DNA from: an uncultured Collinsella sp.
Lineage (GTDB): Bacteria; Actinomycetota; Coriobacteriia; Coriobacteriales; Coriobacteriaceae
Direction: 5' to 3'
Assembly (NCBI GenBank): GCA_905197665.1
Contig: CAJJZP010000011.1
Location: 1-64,000 of the forward strand
DNA length: 64,000 bases
Shown here: in pieces, positions 28,939-39,336 of the stretch
Layout: each line of letters begins with the position of its first letter
Numbering within the stretch: position 1 is the first letter of the stretch
Program-made: the position numbers and the translations under genes
The notes under the pieces: model-generated
Databases searched by the model: none
What the model was told of the DNA's origin: nothing
What the model saw: only the letters and a program-made list of their open reading frames with translations

Positions 28939-29712
28939 CTACTTGTGTGCTTTGCCCTGATTGGCCACGGCGTCGATCTTGGCGGCGATGGTCGCCGGGT
29001 CGCCGATGTAGCGCTTGTCGAGGACGTTGAAATCGGTGTCGAAGGTGTAGACGAGCGGCACGCCGGTGGGGATGTTGACCTTGAGGATCTCCTCGGGCGT
29101 GAGGTGCTCGAGCTTCATGACGAGTGAGCGCAGGGAGTTGCCGTGCGCGGCGATGAGTGCGCGCTTGCCGGCGAGCATCTGGGGGCGAATCTCGTCTTCG
29201 AAATAGGGCCAGGCGCGGGCGATCGTGTCCTTGAGGCACTCGGTATAGGGCAGCTGATCGGGCGCGACGTCGCGGTATTGCTCCTGGGTGTGGGGGTCGC
29301 GACTGTCGCCCGGCTCGAGCGCCGGCGGGCAGATATCGAAGGAGCGGCGCCAGATGAGCACCTGCTCGTCGCCGTGCTCTGCCGCGGCATCGGCCTTGTT
29401 GAGACCCTGCAACGCGCCGTAGTGGCGCTCGTTGAGCTTCCAGGATTTGATGACGGGCAACCACTCGCGATCCATTTGGCCGAGCACGATGTCGAGGGTG
29501 TGGATCGCGCGCTTGAGGCGCGAGGTGTAGCAGACGTCAAAGTCGAAACCGGCTTCTTTGAGGGCGCGGCCGCCTGCTGCGGCTTCTTCGCGGCCCGTGT
29601 CGGTGAGTTCTACGTCGGTCCAGCCGGTGAACAGGTTGAGCTTGTTCCACTCGGATTCTCCGTGACGGATAAGGACAAGTTGCATTGCCTGTCGGTCTGC
29701 TCGGTGCGCCAT
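28939..29712 (-). CDS. gpmA: 2,3-bisphosphoglycerate-dependent phosphoglycerate mutase
   Basis: Glycolytic enzyme interconverting 3- and 2-phosphoglycerate. The 257-residue protein has the phosphohistidine motif LIRHGESEWN near 13-22, FTGWTDVELT, the LNERHYGALQGLNK block near 94-107, and the second histidine in AAHGNS near 190. The ATG at 29712 has AAGGAGG 5 nt upstream, adding nine residues to the usual start MQLVLIRHG. Its promoter lies at 29765-29793. Confidence 0.95.
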   Translation of the reverse strand: MAHRADRQAMQLVLIRHGESEWNKLNLFTGWTDVELTDTGREEAAAGGRALKEAGFDFDVCYTSRLKRAIHTLDIVLGQMDREWLPVIKSWKLNERHYGALQGLNKADAAAEHGDEQVLIWRRSFDICPPALEPGDSRDPHTQEQYRDVAPDQLPYTECLKDTIARAWPYFEDEIRPQMLAGKRALIAAHGNSLRSLVMKLEHLTPEEILKVNIPTGVPLVYTFDTDFNVLDKRYIGDPATIAAKIDAVANQGKAHK

Positions 29713-29764
29713 AGGGGCCTCCTTGATCTGGCACGGTGTGCGTGCCGTTTGCTTGACGCCGCAA

Positions 29765-29793
29765 AGGATACCCGTTTTAGGCTTAAAAGTTAA
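29765..29793 (-). promoter_or_regulatory. gpmA promoter
   Basis: On the minus strand TTAACT (29793-29788) and TATCCT (29770-29765) are 17 bp apart, 53 bp before the start codon. Confidence 0.6.
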
Positions 29794-29852
29794 CCAAGAC
29801 TAACAAAATTGTTGTATTTGAATGGGGGGGGGTGAAGGGGGGCTGCCGAAAT

Positions 29853-29989
29853 GTCTCGATCTGTAACAACTAGGGATGGAAATTGGGCCTAGCTGTTACA
29901 GATCGAGACAGGAAGAAATGGTCTTATGGAAAATCTCGATCTGTAACAGCTGACCGCCAAAGCCGGCCCTTCCTGTTACAGATTGAGAT
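29853..29989. repeat. Palindrome array B: two 57-bp units at 80-bp period
   Basis: Units at 29853-29909 and 29933-29989, each with a 27-nt interior. Unit 1 has an extra CTAGG/CCTAG pairing inside; its interior shares TGGAAATTGGG with unit 1 of array A. Unit 2 has one G-U type pair in the arms. The array is in the divergent gap between gpmA and gltB, upstream of both promoters. The rest of this 461-bp gap (29990-30173) shows a TACTAT that may be the gltB -10, but nothing else. Confidence 0.93.
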
Positions 29990-30173
29990 GTTTGAAGTGG
30001 TGAGCTAACAGGCCGAACTTGGGGCCTATGTTGTCGCCCTTGAGGTCGGCGGTGTCCACTCGTAGGGCGTGCGTTACGCGATTGTTTCGAAACGGGTGGG
30101 AAACACAACGGGCCGACGATGCTCCTACTATGCCTATTCAACTGACTGTCTAAATATCTAGGGGAGGATCGCG

Positions 30174-33100
30174 ATGCAGGCAGATTCCGCTCAGCAGCAG
30201 GGCCTTTATCGCCCCGAATTCGACCACGATGCATGTGGCATCGGCGCGCTTGCCGATATCAACGGCGAGCGCCATCACCAGATTCTGGACGACGCGCTGT
30301 CCATTCTGGTCAACTTGGAGCACCGCGGCGGCACGGGACTCGAAAAGAACACCGGCGATGGCGCGGGCATCCTGTTCCAGGTTCCGCATCACTTTTTCCG
30401 TAAAGAGGCTCAAAAGTGCGGCCAGATTCTGCCGGCAGAGGGCGACTATGGTGTGGCCATGCTGTTCTTTCCGCAGGATGACAAGGGCGTAGAGGATGCC
30501 CGCCGCGTGTTTGAGGAGGGCTGCGCCGAGGCCGGCGTGCCGCTGCTCTTTTGGCGTGAGGTGCCGGTCGATCCGCACGACCTGGGCGAGACGGCGCGTG
30601 CCTGCATGCCCACCATCCTGCAGGCCTTCCTGGGCCGCCCCGACGACACGCCCGCCGGCGATGCCTTCGAGCGTCGCCTGTACGTGTGCCGTCGCACCAT
30701 CGAAAAGAAGGCCGATGCCGAGTTTGCCCTGCGCGACAAGATCTTCTATGTGTGCTCTATGAGCTCGCGCACTATCGTGTACAAGGGCATGCTCGTCGCC
30801 ACGCAGATGCGCCGCTTCTTCATCGATCTCAACGACGCCGCCGTCAAGACGGCCGTTGCGCTCGTCCACTCGCGCTACTCCACCAACACCACGCCCAGCT
30901 GGGAGCGTGCGCACCCCAACCGCTTTATCATTCACAACGGCGAGATCAATACCCTCAAGGGCAATGTCAACTGGATTCGCGCCCGCGAGCCCAACCTGTA
31001 CAGCCCCGTGCTGCAGCACGATCTTGAGCGCGTGATGCCCATCATCAACCGCGAGGGTTCCGACTCCGCGATTCTGGACAACGTGCTTGAGTTTTTGGTC
31101 ATGAACGGTCGTCCGCTCACGCGTGCCGCGTCCATGTTGCTGCCCGAGCCGTGGGACCACAACGACAGCCTGAGTGAGGAGCGCCGCGCCTACGACGCCT
31201 ACCAGTCCATGCTCATGGAGCCGTGGGACGGTCCTGCCGCTATCGCCTTTACCGATGGTCGTACCCTGGGTGCCGCCCTTGACCGTAACGGCCTGCGCCC
31301 GGCTCGCTACTATGTGACGCGCGACGGCCGCTTTATGCTGGCGAGCGAGGTGGGCACCATCGAGGTGCGCCCCGAGAACATCCTGACGAGCGGCTGCTTG
31401 GGACCGGGTCAGATGCTCGAGGTCGACTTTGCCCGCGGCCGCGTGATCTACAACGACGAGCTGCGCGTCCGTTACGCCAAGGAAAAGCCCTACTGTGATT
31501 GGATTGCCGAGGAGACGCTGACCGTCGACGCGCTCGATGAGCCCGCCGCGCCCGCGCCCGCCGAGGATGCCGAGGTGTCCGCCGCCGTGCGCATGGCTAA
31601 GCTCGGGTATCACTGGGATGATGTTGACGAGGTCGTGCGTCCCATGGCCCAGCAGGGCAAGGCCCCGCTCGCCTCGATGGGCATCGACGCGCCGCTGGCC
31701 TGCCTGTCCAAGAAGACGCGTTCGTTCTTTGACTACTTCTATCAGCTGTTCGCCCAGGTCACGAATCCTCCGATCGACGCCCTGCGCGAGCATATGGTCA
31801 CCTCGACCACGCTCTACCTGGGCAACCACGGCAACCTGCTCGAGGATTCCCGCACGGCCTGTCAGCTGGTGCGCTTGGAGAGCCCGTTGCTGAGCGAGGA
31901 AGAGTTTGACCGCATCTGCGCCATCGACCGCGTGGGCTTTAAGACCCGCCGTTTCCGTGCCGTCTACCGCCGCGATGCCGGCGAGGGCGCGCTGCAGGCT
32001 GCGCTCAAGCAGCTTGCAGAGGACGTTGAGGCTGCGGTCCGCGATGGCGTGAACATCGTGGTGTTGAGCGATCGTGCCGCTGCGGGCGAGGTGCCCGTGC
32101 CGTCGCTGCTCGCTGTGGGCTGCGTGCATAACCACCTGATCCGCGCCGGCGTGCGTACCTTTGCCGACATTGTGGTGGAGTGCGGCGACGCCGTGTCCCC
32201 GCACGACTTTGCGGCACTGGTGGGCTACTCCGCGAGCGGCATCTATCCGTACAACGCACATGCGTGCATCCGCGATCTGGCGGCACACGGCGACCTGGAC
32301 GTGACGGCCGAGCAGGGCATCGCCAACTACAACAAGGCTGCGACCGCCGGCATCGTTTCCATCATGTCTAAGATGGGCATCTCCACGGTGCAGAGCTACC
32401 ATTCGGCGCAGATCTTCGAGGCCGTGGGCTTTACGCCGGAGTTCGTCAACGCGTACTTCGCCGGCACGGTGAGCCGTGTGGGCGGTATGGGTGTCGAGGA
32501 CGTTGAGCGCGACCAAAACGAGCGCTACGACGCCGCGCTCGCTATCCTTAAGAGCCCGGCTCCCGATCAGCTGCCCACGCTGGGTCTGACCAAGTGGCGC
32601 CCGCTCGGCGGCGAGGATCACCTGATCGATCCGCAGACTGTCTACTTGCTGCAGACCGCCTGCCGTGAGGACAGCTACGACACCTTTAAGGAGTACAGCG
32701 CCCGCCTGCACCGCACCGGCCGTGCCGTGCGCCTGCGCGACCTGCTGGACTTTGATGCCAGCGGCCGTACCCCGGTGGCACTCGACGAGGTCGAGCCCGC
32801 GCTCAACATCGTCCGCCGCTTTAACACCGGCGCCATGTCGTATGGCTCCATCAGTAAAGAGGCGCACGAGTGCATGGCCATCGCCATGAATCGCCTGCAC
32901 GGCCGTTCCAACTCCGGCGAGGGCGGCGAGGACCCGCGTCGCGAGACCCCGCTGGCTAACGGCGACTCCAAGAACTCCGCCATCAAGCAGGTGGCAAGCG
33001 CACGCTTTGGCGTGACGAGCCGCTATCTGTGCAGCGCCTTCGAGATTCAGATCAAGATGGCCCAGGGCGCCAAGCCCGGCGAGGGCGGACACCTGCCCGG

Positions 33101-34871
33101 CAAGAAAGTCTACCCCTGGATCGCCGAGGTCCGTCAGTCCACGCCCGGCATCGGCCTGATCTCGCCTCCGCCGCATCACGACATCTACTCCATCGAAGAC
33201 CTGGCCGAGCTCATCTTTGACCTTAAGAACGCCAACCCCGGCGCACGCGTGTCGGTCAAGCTGGTCAGCGAGGCCGGCGTCGGCACCATCGCCACCGGTG
33301 TGGCCAAGGGCGCTGCCGACAAGATCTTGATCAGCGGCCACAATGGCGGCTCGGGTGCCGCTGCTCGCGATTCGATCTGGCACGCCGGTCTGCCGCTGGA
33401 GCTTGGCCTTGCCGAGGCCCAGCAGACGCTGCTGCAAAACGGCCTGCGCTCGCGCGTGGTGCTCGAGGCCGACGGCAAGCTCATGGACGGCACCGATGTT
33501 GCCGTCGCCTGCTTGCTGGGCGCCGAGGAGTTTGGCTTTGCGACCATGCCGCTCATCTCGATGGGCTGCCTCATGCAGCGCGACTGCCAGCAGGATACCT
33601 GCCCCACCGGCATCGCCACGCAAAACTGCCGCCTGCGTCGCGGCTTCCGCGGCAAGCCCGAGCACGTCGAGCACTTTATGCTCTTTGTTGCCGAGCAACT
33701 GCGCGAGGTCATGGCGAGCCTGGGCTTCCGCACCGTCGACGAGATGGTCGGCCATCCCGAGTGCTTGCGCCAGATCGAGGTCCCGGGCAACCGCAAGGCT
33801 AACCTGCTCGATCTGACGCCCGTGCTGGCAAGCGCGACCTGCGAGTTCGGTGCCCACATCCCGGGTGCCGACGGCCGTCACTTCCTGCCCCAGATGGCCG
33901 CGGACAGCGAGCTCGACAAGACGCTCGACTCCACGCTGTTCGTGCCCTACACGGCCGACGCCCGCGCGCACCTGCGCCCGATTCGCTTCCGCGCCGATAT
34001 CGCCAACGTCAACCGCTGCGTGGGCACCATCTTGGGCAACGCGGTGACCAAGGCACATCCCGAGGGCCTGCCCGCCGGCTCCATCACCATCGATTGCGAT
34101 GGTTCGGCCGGTCAGAGCTTTGGCGCCTTCCTGCCGCGCGGCATTACGCTCAACGTGTGCGGCGACGCCAACGACTACTTTGGCAAGGGCCTTTCGGGCG
34201 GCGAGGTGTCGGTGCGCCCCAACCCGCATGCGACCTACAAGTTCGATGAGAACATCATCGTGGGCAACGTTGCGTTCTTTGGCGCCACGAGCGGCCGCGG
34301 CTTCATCAACGGTCTGGCCGGCCAGCGCTTTGGCGTACGCAACTCCGGTGCCACCGTGGTGGTCGAGGGCTGCGGCAACCATGGCTGCGAGTACATGACG
34401 GGCGGTCTGGCGCTCATCCTGGGCGAGGTCGGGCAGAACTTCGCCGCCGGTATGACGGGTGGCGTGGCTTATGTCTTTGACCAATACGGCACGCTCGATG
34501 CCCGTGTGAACCACGAGAGCGTTGAGCTTAAAGCCCCGACGGCCGGCGAGCTGGCGCAGATTCGCGAGTTCATCCAGGAGCACGTGGACGTGACGCAGAG
34601 CCCGCGCGGCATTAAGCTGCTCTACAGCTTTGAGACGATGAGCAAGCACTTTGTGAAGGTCATTCCGACCGAGTACGAGCGCGTGCTGGCGATTGTCGCC
34701 GCCGCCGAGGCCGTCGGCAAGACGCATGCGCAGGCCGAGGAGCTGGCGTTTGACATTGTGACCGGTCGCGCGAGTGACGCGGATGTTGCTCGCTTCGATG
34801 TTGCGGGCGGTGCTGCGGGTGCTGCGTCCGTGGCTGCCAGCCCTGCTGCTTCGACCAAGAAGGAGGCGTAA
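30174..34871 (+). CDS. gltB: Glutamate synthase large subunit
   Basis: Makes glutamate from 2-oxoglutarate and glutamine-derived ammonia. The 1565-residue protein begins with a class II glutamine amidotransferase domain; the nucleophile is the Cys in DHDACGIG at residue 22, preceded by a propeptide. The central domain (about 430-750) and FMN domain follow, with GHNGGSGAA near 1057. The 3Fe-4S cysteines lie in GCLMQRDCQQDTCPTG near 1127-1142. A GXGXG beta-helix domain closes the protein near 1300-1500. An Ala-rich tail ends it. GGGGAGGA precedes the ATG. gltD starts 5 bp after the stop. Confidence 0.96.
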   Translation: MQADSAQQQGLYRPEFDHDACGIGALADINGERHHQILDDALSILVNLEHRGGTGLEKNTGDGAGILFQVPHHFFRKEAQKCGQILPAEGDYGVAMLFFPQDDKGVEDARRVFEEGCAEAGVPLLFWREVPVDPHDLGETARACMPTILQAFLGRPDDTPAGDAFERRLYVCRRTIEKKADAEFALRDKIFYVCSMSSRTIVYKGMLVATQMRRFFIDLNDAAVKTAVALVHSRYSTNTTPSWERAHPNRFIIHNGEINTLKGNVNWIRAREPNLYSPVLQHDLERVMPIINREGSDSAILDNVLEFLVMNGRPLTRAASMLLPEPWDHNDSLSEERRAYDAYQSMLMEPWDGPAAIAFTDGRTLGAALDRNGLRPARYYVTRDGRFMLASEVGTIEVRPENILTSGCLGPGQMLEVDFARGRVIYNDELRVRYAKEKPYCDWIAEETLTVDALDEPAAPAPAEDAEVSAAVRMAKLGYHWDDVDEVVRPMAQQGKAPLASMGIDAPLACLSKKTRSFFDYFYQLFAQVTNPPIDALREHMVTSTTLYLGNHGNLLEDSRTACQLVRLESPLLSEEEFDRICAIDRVGFKTRRFRAVYRRDAGEGALQAALKQLAEDVEAAVRDGVNIVVLSDRAAAGEVPVPSLLAVGCVHNHLIRAGVRTFADIVVECGDAVSPHDFAALVGYSASGIYPYNAHACIRDLAAHGDLDVTAEQGIANYNKAATAGIVSIMSKMGISTVQSYHSAQIFEAVGFTPEFVNAYFAGTVSRVGGMGVEDVERDQNERYDAALAILKSPAPDQLPTLGLTKWRPLGGEDHLIDPQTVYLLQTACREDSYDTFKEYSARLHRTGRAVRLRDLLDFDASGRTPVALDEVEPALNIVRRFNTGAMSYGSISKEAHECMAIAMNRLHGRSNSGEGGEDPRRETPLANGDSKNSAIKQVASARFGVTSRYLCSAFEIQIKMAQGAKPGEGGHLPGKKVYPWIAEVRQSTPGIGLISPPPHHDIYSIEDLAELIFDLKNANPGARVSVKLVSEAGVGTIATGVAKGAADKILISGHNGGSGAAARDSIWHAGLPLELGLAEAQQTLLQNGLRSRVVLEADGKLMDGTDVAVACLLGAEEFGFATMPLISMGCLMQRDCQQDTCPTGIATQNCRLRRGFRGKPEHVEHFMLFVAEQLREVMASLGFRTVDEMVGHPECLRQIEVPGNRKANLLDLTPVLASATCEFGAHIPGADGRHFLPQMAADSELDKTLDSTLFVPYTADARAHLRPIRFRADIANVNRCVGTILGNAVTKAHPEGLPAGSITIDCDGSAGQSFGAFLPRGITLNVCGDANDYFGKGLSGGEVSVRPNPHATYKFDENIIVGNVAFFGATSGRGFINGLAGQRFGVRNSGATVVVEGCGNHGCEYMTGGLALILGEVGQNFAAGMTGGVAYVFDQYGTLDARVNHESVELKAPTAGELAQIREFIQEHVDVTQSPRGIKLLYSFETMSKHFVKVIPTEYERVLAIVAAAEAVGKTHAQAEELAFDIVTGRASDADVARFDVAGGAAGAASVAASPAASTKKEA

Positions 34872-34876
34872 GTGCC

Positions 34877-36358
<1,482 letters not shown>

Positions 36359-36544
36359 AGTAGTCACGGAGATACTCAACAATCGAATCGGAAAGGGCTG
36401 TCCCTAACTGCCGGCACAGACGATATGAGCAGGACATAAAAACATTGAGAGCCCCTGCTGCATGAAGGACCGCGGATTAGGCCGACAATGGTGAGTGTCT
36501 AATTCAGCCGCGGCGGCCACGCCGCATTCATGGAAGGGGCTCCC

Positions 36545-37658
36545 ATGCTCGATACTACCACCTTCGTCGGCCTCGACGTCCACGCCCGCTCGATAAAGGC
36601 CGTCTCCCTCGACGTCATGACCGGGGAGGTGCGCGCCGCGACCTTCGGCTACGACGCCGGCGCCGTCGCGGAGTGGGTCCGCTCCGTGGACCCCGGGGCC
36701 AGGTGCGTGTACGAGTCCGGGGTCACGGGCTTCGACCTGCAGAAGAGGCTCTCCGGCCTGGGGGTCGACTGCGTGGTCGGCGCCGTCTCGAAGATGATCA
36801 AGCCCAGCGCGGACAGGCGCAGGAAGAACGACCGCAACGACGCCGAGTTCCTCGCCCGCATGCTGTCGGTCGGCAACGTGGTCGAGGTGTGGGTCCCCGA
36901 CGACGAGTGCGAGGCCGCCCGCGACCTGACCAGGGCGCTCGAGGACGCGAGGGACGACCTCTCGCGCTCGAAGCAGCGGCTCTCCAAGTTCCTGCTAAGG
37001 CACGGGCTCGTCTTCGACGAGAGGACGCCCACCGGCCGCAGGAAGGGCAACTGGACCCGGGCGCACTGGTCCTGGATCGAGTCGATTAGGTTCGCGGAGG
37101 GGGCCGACAACGACGCGCATCGCCTACTACGTCGACGCGGTCAGGCGGGCTGCGGAGGAGAAGGCGAGGCTCGAGGGGCTCGTCGAGGCCGAGGCCCGCA
37201 AGCCCAGGTGGCGGAAGAGGGTCGACTCCCTGCGCTGCCTCAAGGGCGTCGACACCGCTTCCGCCGCCGACCTCGTGTTCGAGGCCGGCGAGTTCTCCAG
37301 GTTCAGGAACGCCCGCTCGTTCGCCGCGTGGGTCGGCCTGACGCCCTCCGAGCACTCCAGCGGGGAGAGCGACCGCAGGGGCGCGATCACCAAGGCCGGC
37401 AACAAGCACCTGAGGAAGACGCTGGTCGAGGCCGCGTGGCACTACCTGACGTGCTCGGGGCGGCCGAAGGACCTCGCCAAGGGCCAGGCCCCGGACCGGG
37501 GCGCCCGGAGGCATGCCGCCAAGGGCGTGCGGAGGCTGGTCGAGAGGCGGGAGGCGCTGCTCGCGCGCGGGGTCCACGGCAACAAGGCGAACGTGGCCAC
37601 GGCGCGCGAGCTCGCCTGCTGGGTGTGGGCGGTCGGCCTCATGGCCGAGGAGGCGTAG
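36545..37658 (+). pseudogene. IS110-family transposase, frameshifted
   Basis: The N-terminal DEDD (RuvC-like) domain has FVGLDVHARSIKAV, YESGVTGFDLQ and KNDRNDAEFLARML, which provide D, E, D and D. After the codons for GADNDA near 37114-37118 the frame is lost. The following frame (37119 on) encodes IAYYVDAVRRAAEEK and the Transposase_20 domain with GVDTASAADLV and the essential serine region PSEHSSGES, ending at 37658. Restoring two bases in a GCGCGC run would rejoin the halves as NDARIAYY, so a 2-nt deletion is likely. ATG 36545 follows GGAAGGGG. The product is presumably inactive unless frameshifting occurs; no slippery sequence is seen. Confidence 0.85.
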
Positions 37659-37963
37659 GGGGGGGCGGTCCCCCGCACATAAGCCAGTCACCCCGGAAGC
37701 GGTTCGATCCGAAGCCGTTGAGGCGAACCTCAGGTCCCTTTTCTGCGAGCGCCCAGGGCGCCACACGCGTGCACAGACTGTCGGTTCGACGTAGAAGCCT
37801 CAGCCGTAGCAACGGATTGCCCAGCGAGAGATCGCCACGGGCGGATATTAAACTGCAAAGACGAGCGTCGGTAAGACACGCCGAGGTCGCCGCGGACGGG
37901 TTGATATAGGGAGAGGGCCTGACCCCATATCGTTGGGGCCAGGCCCGATTTTGCCTCTTGACA
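37659..37963 (+). other. Noncoding 3' part of the insertion sequence, candidate bridge-RNA region
   Basis: About 305 bp between transposase stop and right inverted repeat carry no sensible frame but several hairpins, such as GGGCCTGACCCC...GGGGCCAGGCCC at 37915-37946. IS110-family recombinases use a structured RNA from the noncoding end to recognise target and donor, and in the IS1111 group it lies downstream of the transposase. Position and length fit; the RNA structure itself is not established here. Confidence 0.45.
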
Positions 37964-37979
37964 ATGTCCTGCTCATATT

Positions 37980-38023
37980 AAAAGGAACGTCCCTAAGTGC
38001 CGGCAGTTAGGGACGTTCCTTTT
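37980..38023. repeat. 44-bp near-perfect palindrome, GAACGTCCC family
   Basis: AAAAGGAACGTCCCTAA and TTAGGGACGTTCCTTTT are complementary around TGCCGGCA, with a single G-G mismatch pair. With T-runs on either strand it could act as a two-way terminator. A relative with identical outer arms but another centre is at 60925-60962. The following 38024-38344 has a decayed third copy near 38025-38049 and no gene. Confidence 0.85.
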
Positions 38024-38344
38024 CTGTCGGCACTCGGGGACACTCCTTGCGGATTTGCGAGCAGTTTGCTCGTTTGTCGACGTACGGATGTTCATTTGTC
38101 GACTTCTCGGGCTGTGGTCACCTGTTGTTTCTGTGGTGGCTGCGGGCATCTGGCTCAAAAGGGCGGGTTGGCCGTCTATGTCTACCTGCGGTTTTGTTGC
38201 GGTGCGCATTTTCGATCAAGCTTTTCGTCAAGTGTTTGGTCAGTATCTGGTTTGCAGTCGGAGGCCTATTTTGCCCGCGCTGGTCGTGGCTGCCCACCTT
38301 CCTCGTAAGCTCAAATTGAGGTCCATCAGTTTGAGGAGGATGCC

Positions 38345-39052
38345 ATGACTGACCACGCTTTTGACCGAGCAGAGCTAGCCGAAGCCGTCGGCAACGATAT
38401 TGCCGACATGGCTCACTTTTGGATGCTGCGGAAGTTTCAATTCCTGGAGCCGGCGCGCGAACAGTTCGAGATCATTGTCGACCCGTGGCTCAGCTATTGC
38501 ACTGAGCCTTCGCAAAACGAAATCATGGCCTACAACATGGCGTTTACCGATTGGCTGCTGTTTGAGCGCCCCTATCGCCATGGCAAAACGCTGCTCGAGC
38601 TGTATGTTGACGAGCCGCCGGCATCGCTTTCGCCTGCCTCGCTCAAGCGGCTCGAGCAGGTACGCGACACGCAGTATTTCTCGCGCTTTGGCATTTTGGA
38701 CAAGAATCCTGCGTCCGGCATGGTCGTGCTGAAGGACACGCGCACCGATCATCGCTTTGATGTCTACGATCCGCATATCGTGCAGAAGGAGCACTGGAGT
38801 GACGGCGCGATTGCGGTGCGCCTCGCCTGCGTCGACGATGTCTGGCTTACGGCGGGACAGCTCTACCTGTATGACATCGCGCGGCTGAGCGATACGGCGG
38901 TCGATGGGCCGGGTGCGGTGCATCCGGAGGACCTGCAGGACGGCTTTGACACCTCGTGCATCAGCTTCTTCTTGCGTCTGGTCCGCGACATCATGGGCGC
39001 CCAGGGGCGGTACGTAAAGTCGCTCAACATCTACGAGCAGGAGTGGGAGTAG
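38345..39052 (+). CDS. Conserved hypothetical protein
   Basis: Not recognised. A soluble, acidic protein of 235 residues rich in aromatic residues, with no signal peptide or membrane segment. It has patterns such as FTDWLLFERPYRHGKTLLELY (about 60-80) and YFSRFGILDKNPASGMV (about 110-126), which look like a structured alpha/beta domain. GAGGAGG lies 4 nt before the ATG. Codon use equals that of the neighbours. It is a lone gene between the insertion sequence and palindrome array C. Confidence 0.75.
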   Translation: MTDHAFDRAELAEAVGNDIADMAHFWMLRKFQFLEPAREQFEIIVDPWLSYCTEPSQNEIMAYNMAFTDWLLFERPYRHGKTLLELYVDEPPASLSPASLKRLEQVRDTQYFSRFGILDKNPASGMVVLKDTRTDHRFDVYDPHIVQKEHWSDGAIAVRLACVDDVWLTAGQLYLYDIARLSDTAVDGPGAVHPEDLQDGFDTSCISFFLRLVRDIMGAQGRYVKSLNIYEQEWE

Positions 39053-39092
39053 GGGATGGGTAGTTGTCGCCTGCCTTGCCTTTTGCCTTTTT

Positions 39093-39310
39093 GTCTCGAT
39101 CTGTAACGTTTGGGGGCAAAACACCGGTCTACCTGTTACAGATCGAGACGAATGCTTGGGCGCCGCTGGTTTGTCTAAATCTGTAACGTTTAGGGGCCTG
39201 GAGAACGTCTAACTGTTACAGATCGAGACGTTTGGCACCTGGCTGGGGGGAATGTCTCAATCTGTAACATCTACAGTCCAAAAATCGTTCTTCTTGTTAC
39301 AGATCAAGAC
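39093..39310. repeat. Palindrome array C: three 57-bp units at 80 and 81 bp
   Basis: Units at 39093-39149, 39173-39229 and 39254-39310, all with 27-nt interiors. Unit 2 has GTCTAAATCTG on its left arm and unit 3 has CAGATCAAGAC on its right, so both have mismatches at the same variable positions 5-6. The array fills the gap between two rightward genes and ends 26 bp before the next start codon. Confidence 0.93.
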
Positions 39311-39336
39311 GTTTGTCGGTGGAGGCAACGGTGACG

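Larger units (their letters stand above)
36423..37978 (+). mobile_element. IS110-type insertion sequence, IS1111-like with inverted ends
   Basis: A 1556-bp element bounded by perfect 15-bp inverted repeats, ATATGAGCAGGACAT at 36423-36437 and its complement at 37964-37978. It encodes an IS110-family transposase followed by about 300 bp of noncoding DNA. Terminal-type inverted repeats and a long 3' noncoding part are features of the IS1111 group within IS110. No target duplication is visible. It is inserted among palindromic sequences: TCCCTAACTGCCGGCA lies 13 bp or less to the left and a 44-bp palindrome with the same core begins right after the right end. Confidence 0.85.

Noticed and set aside
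37997..38308. 103-codon frame downstream of the insertion sequence
   Set aside because: It starts inside the palindrome, is Cys/Ser-rich with no known pattern and overlaps two other equally open frames.
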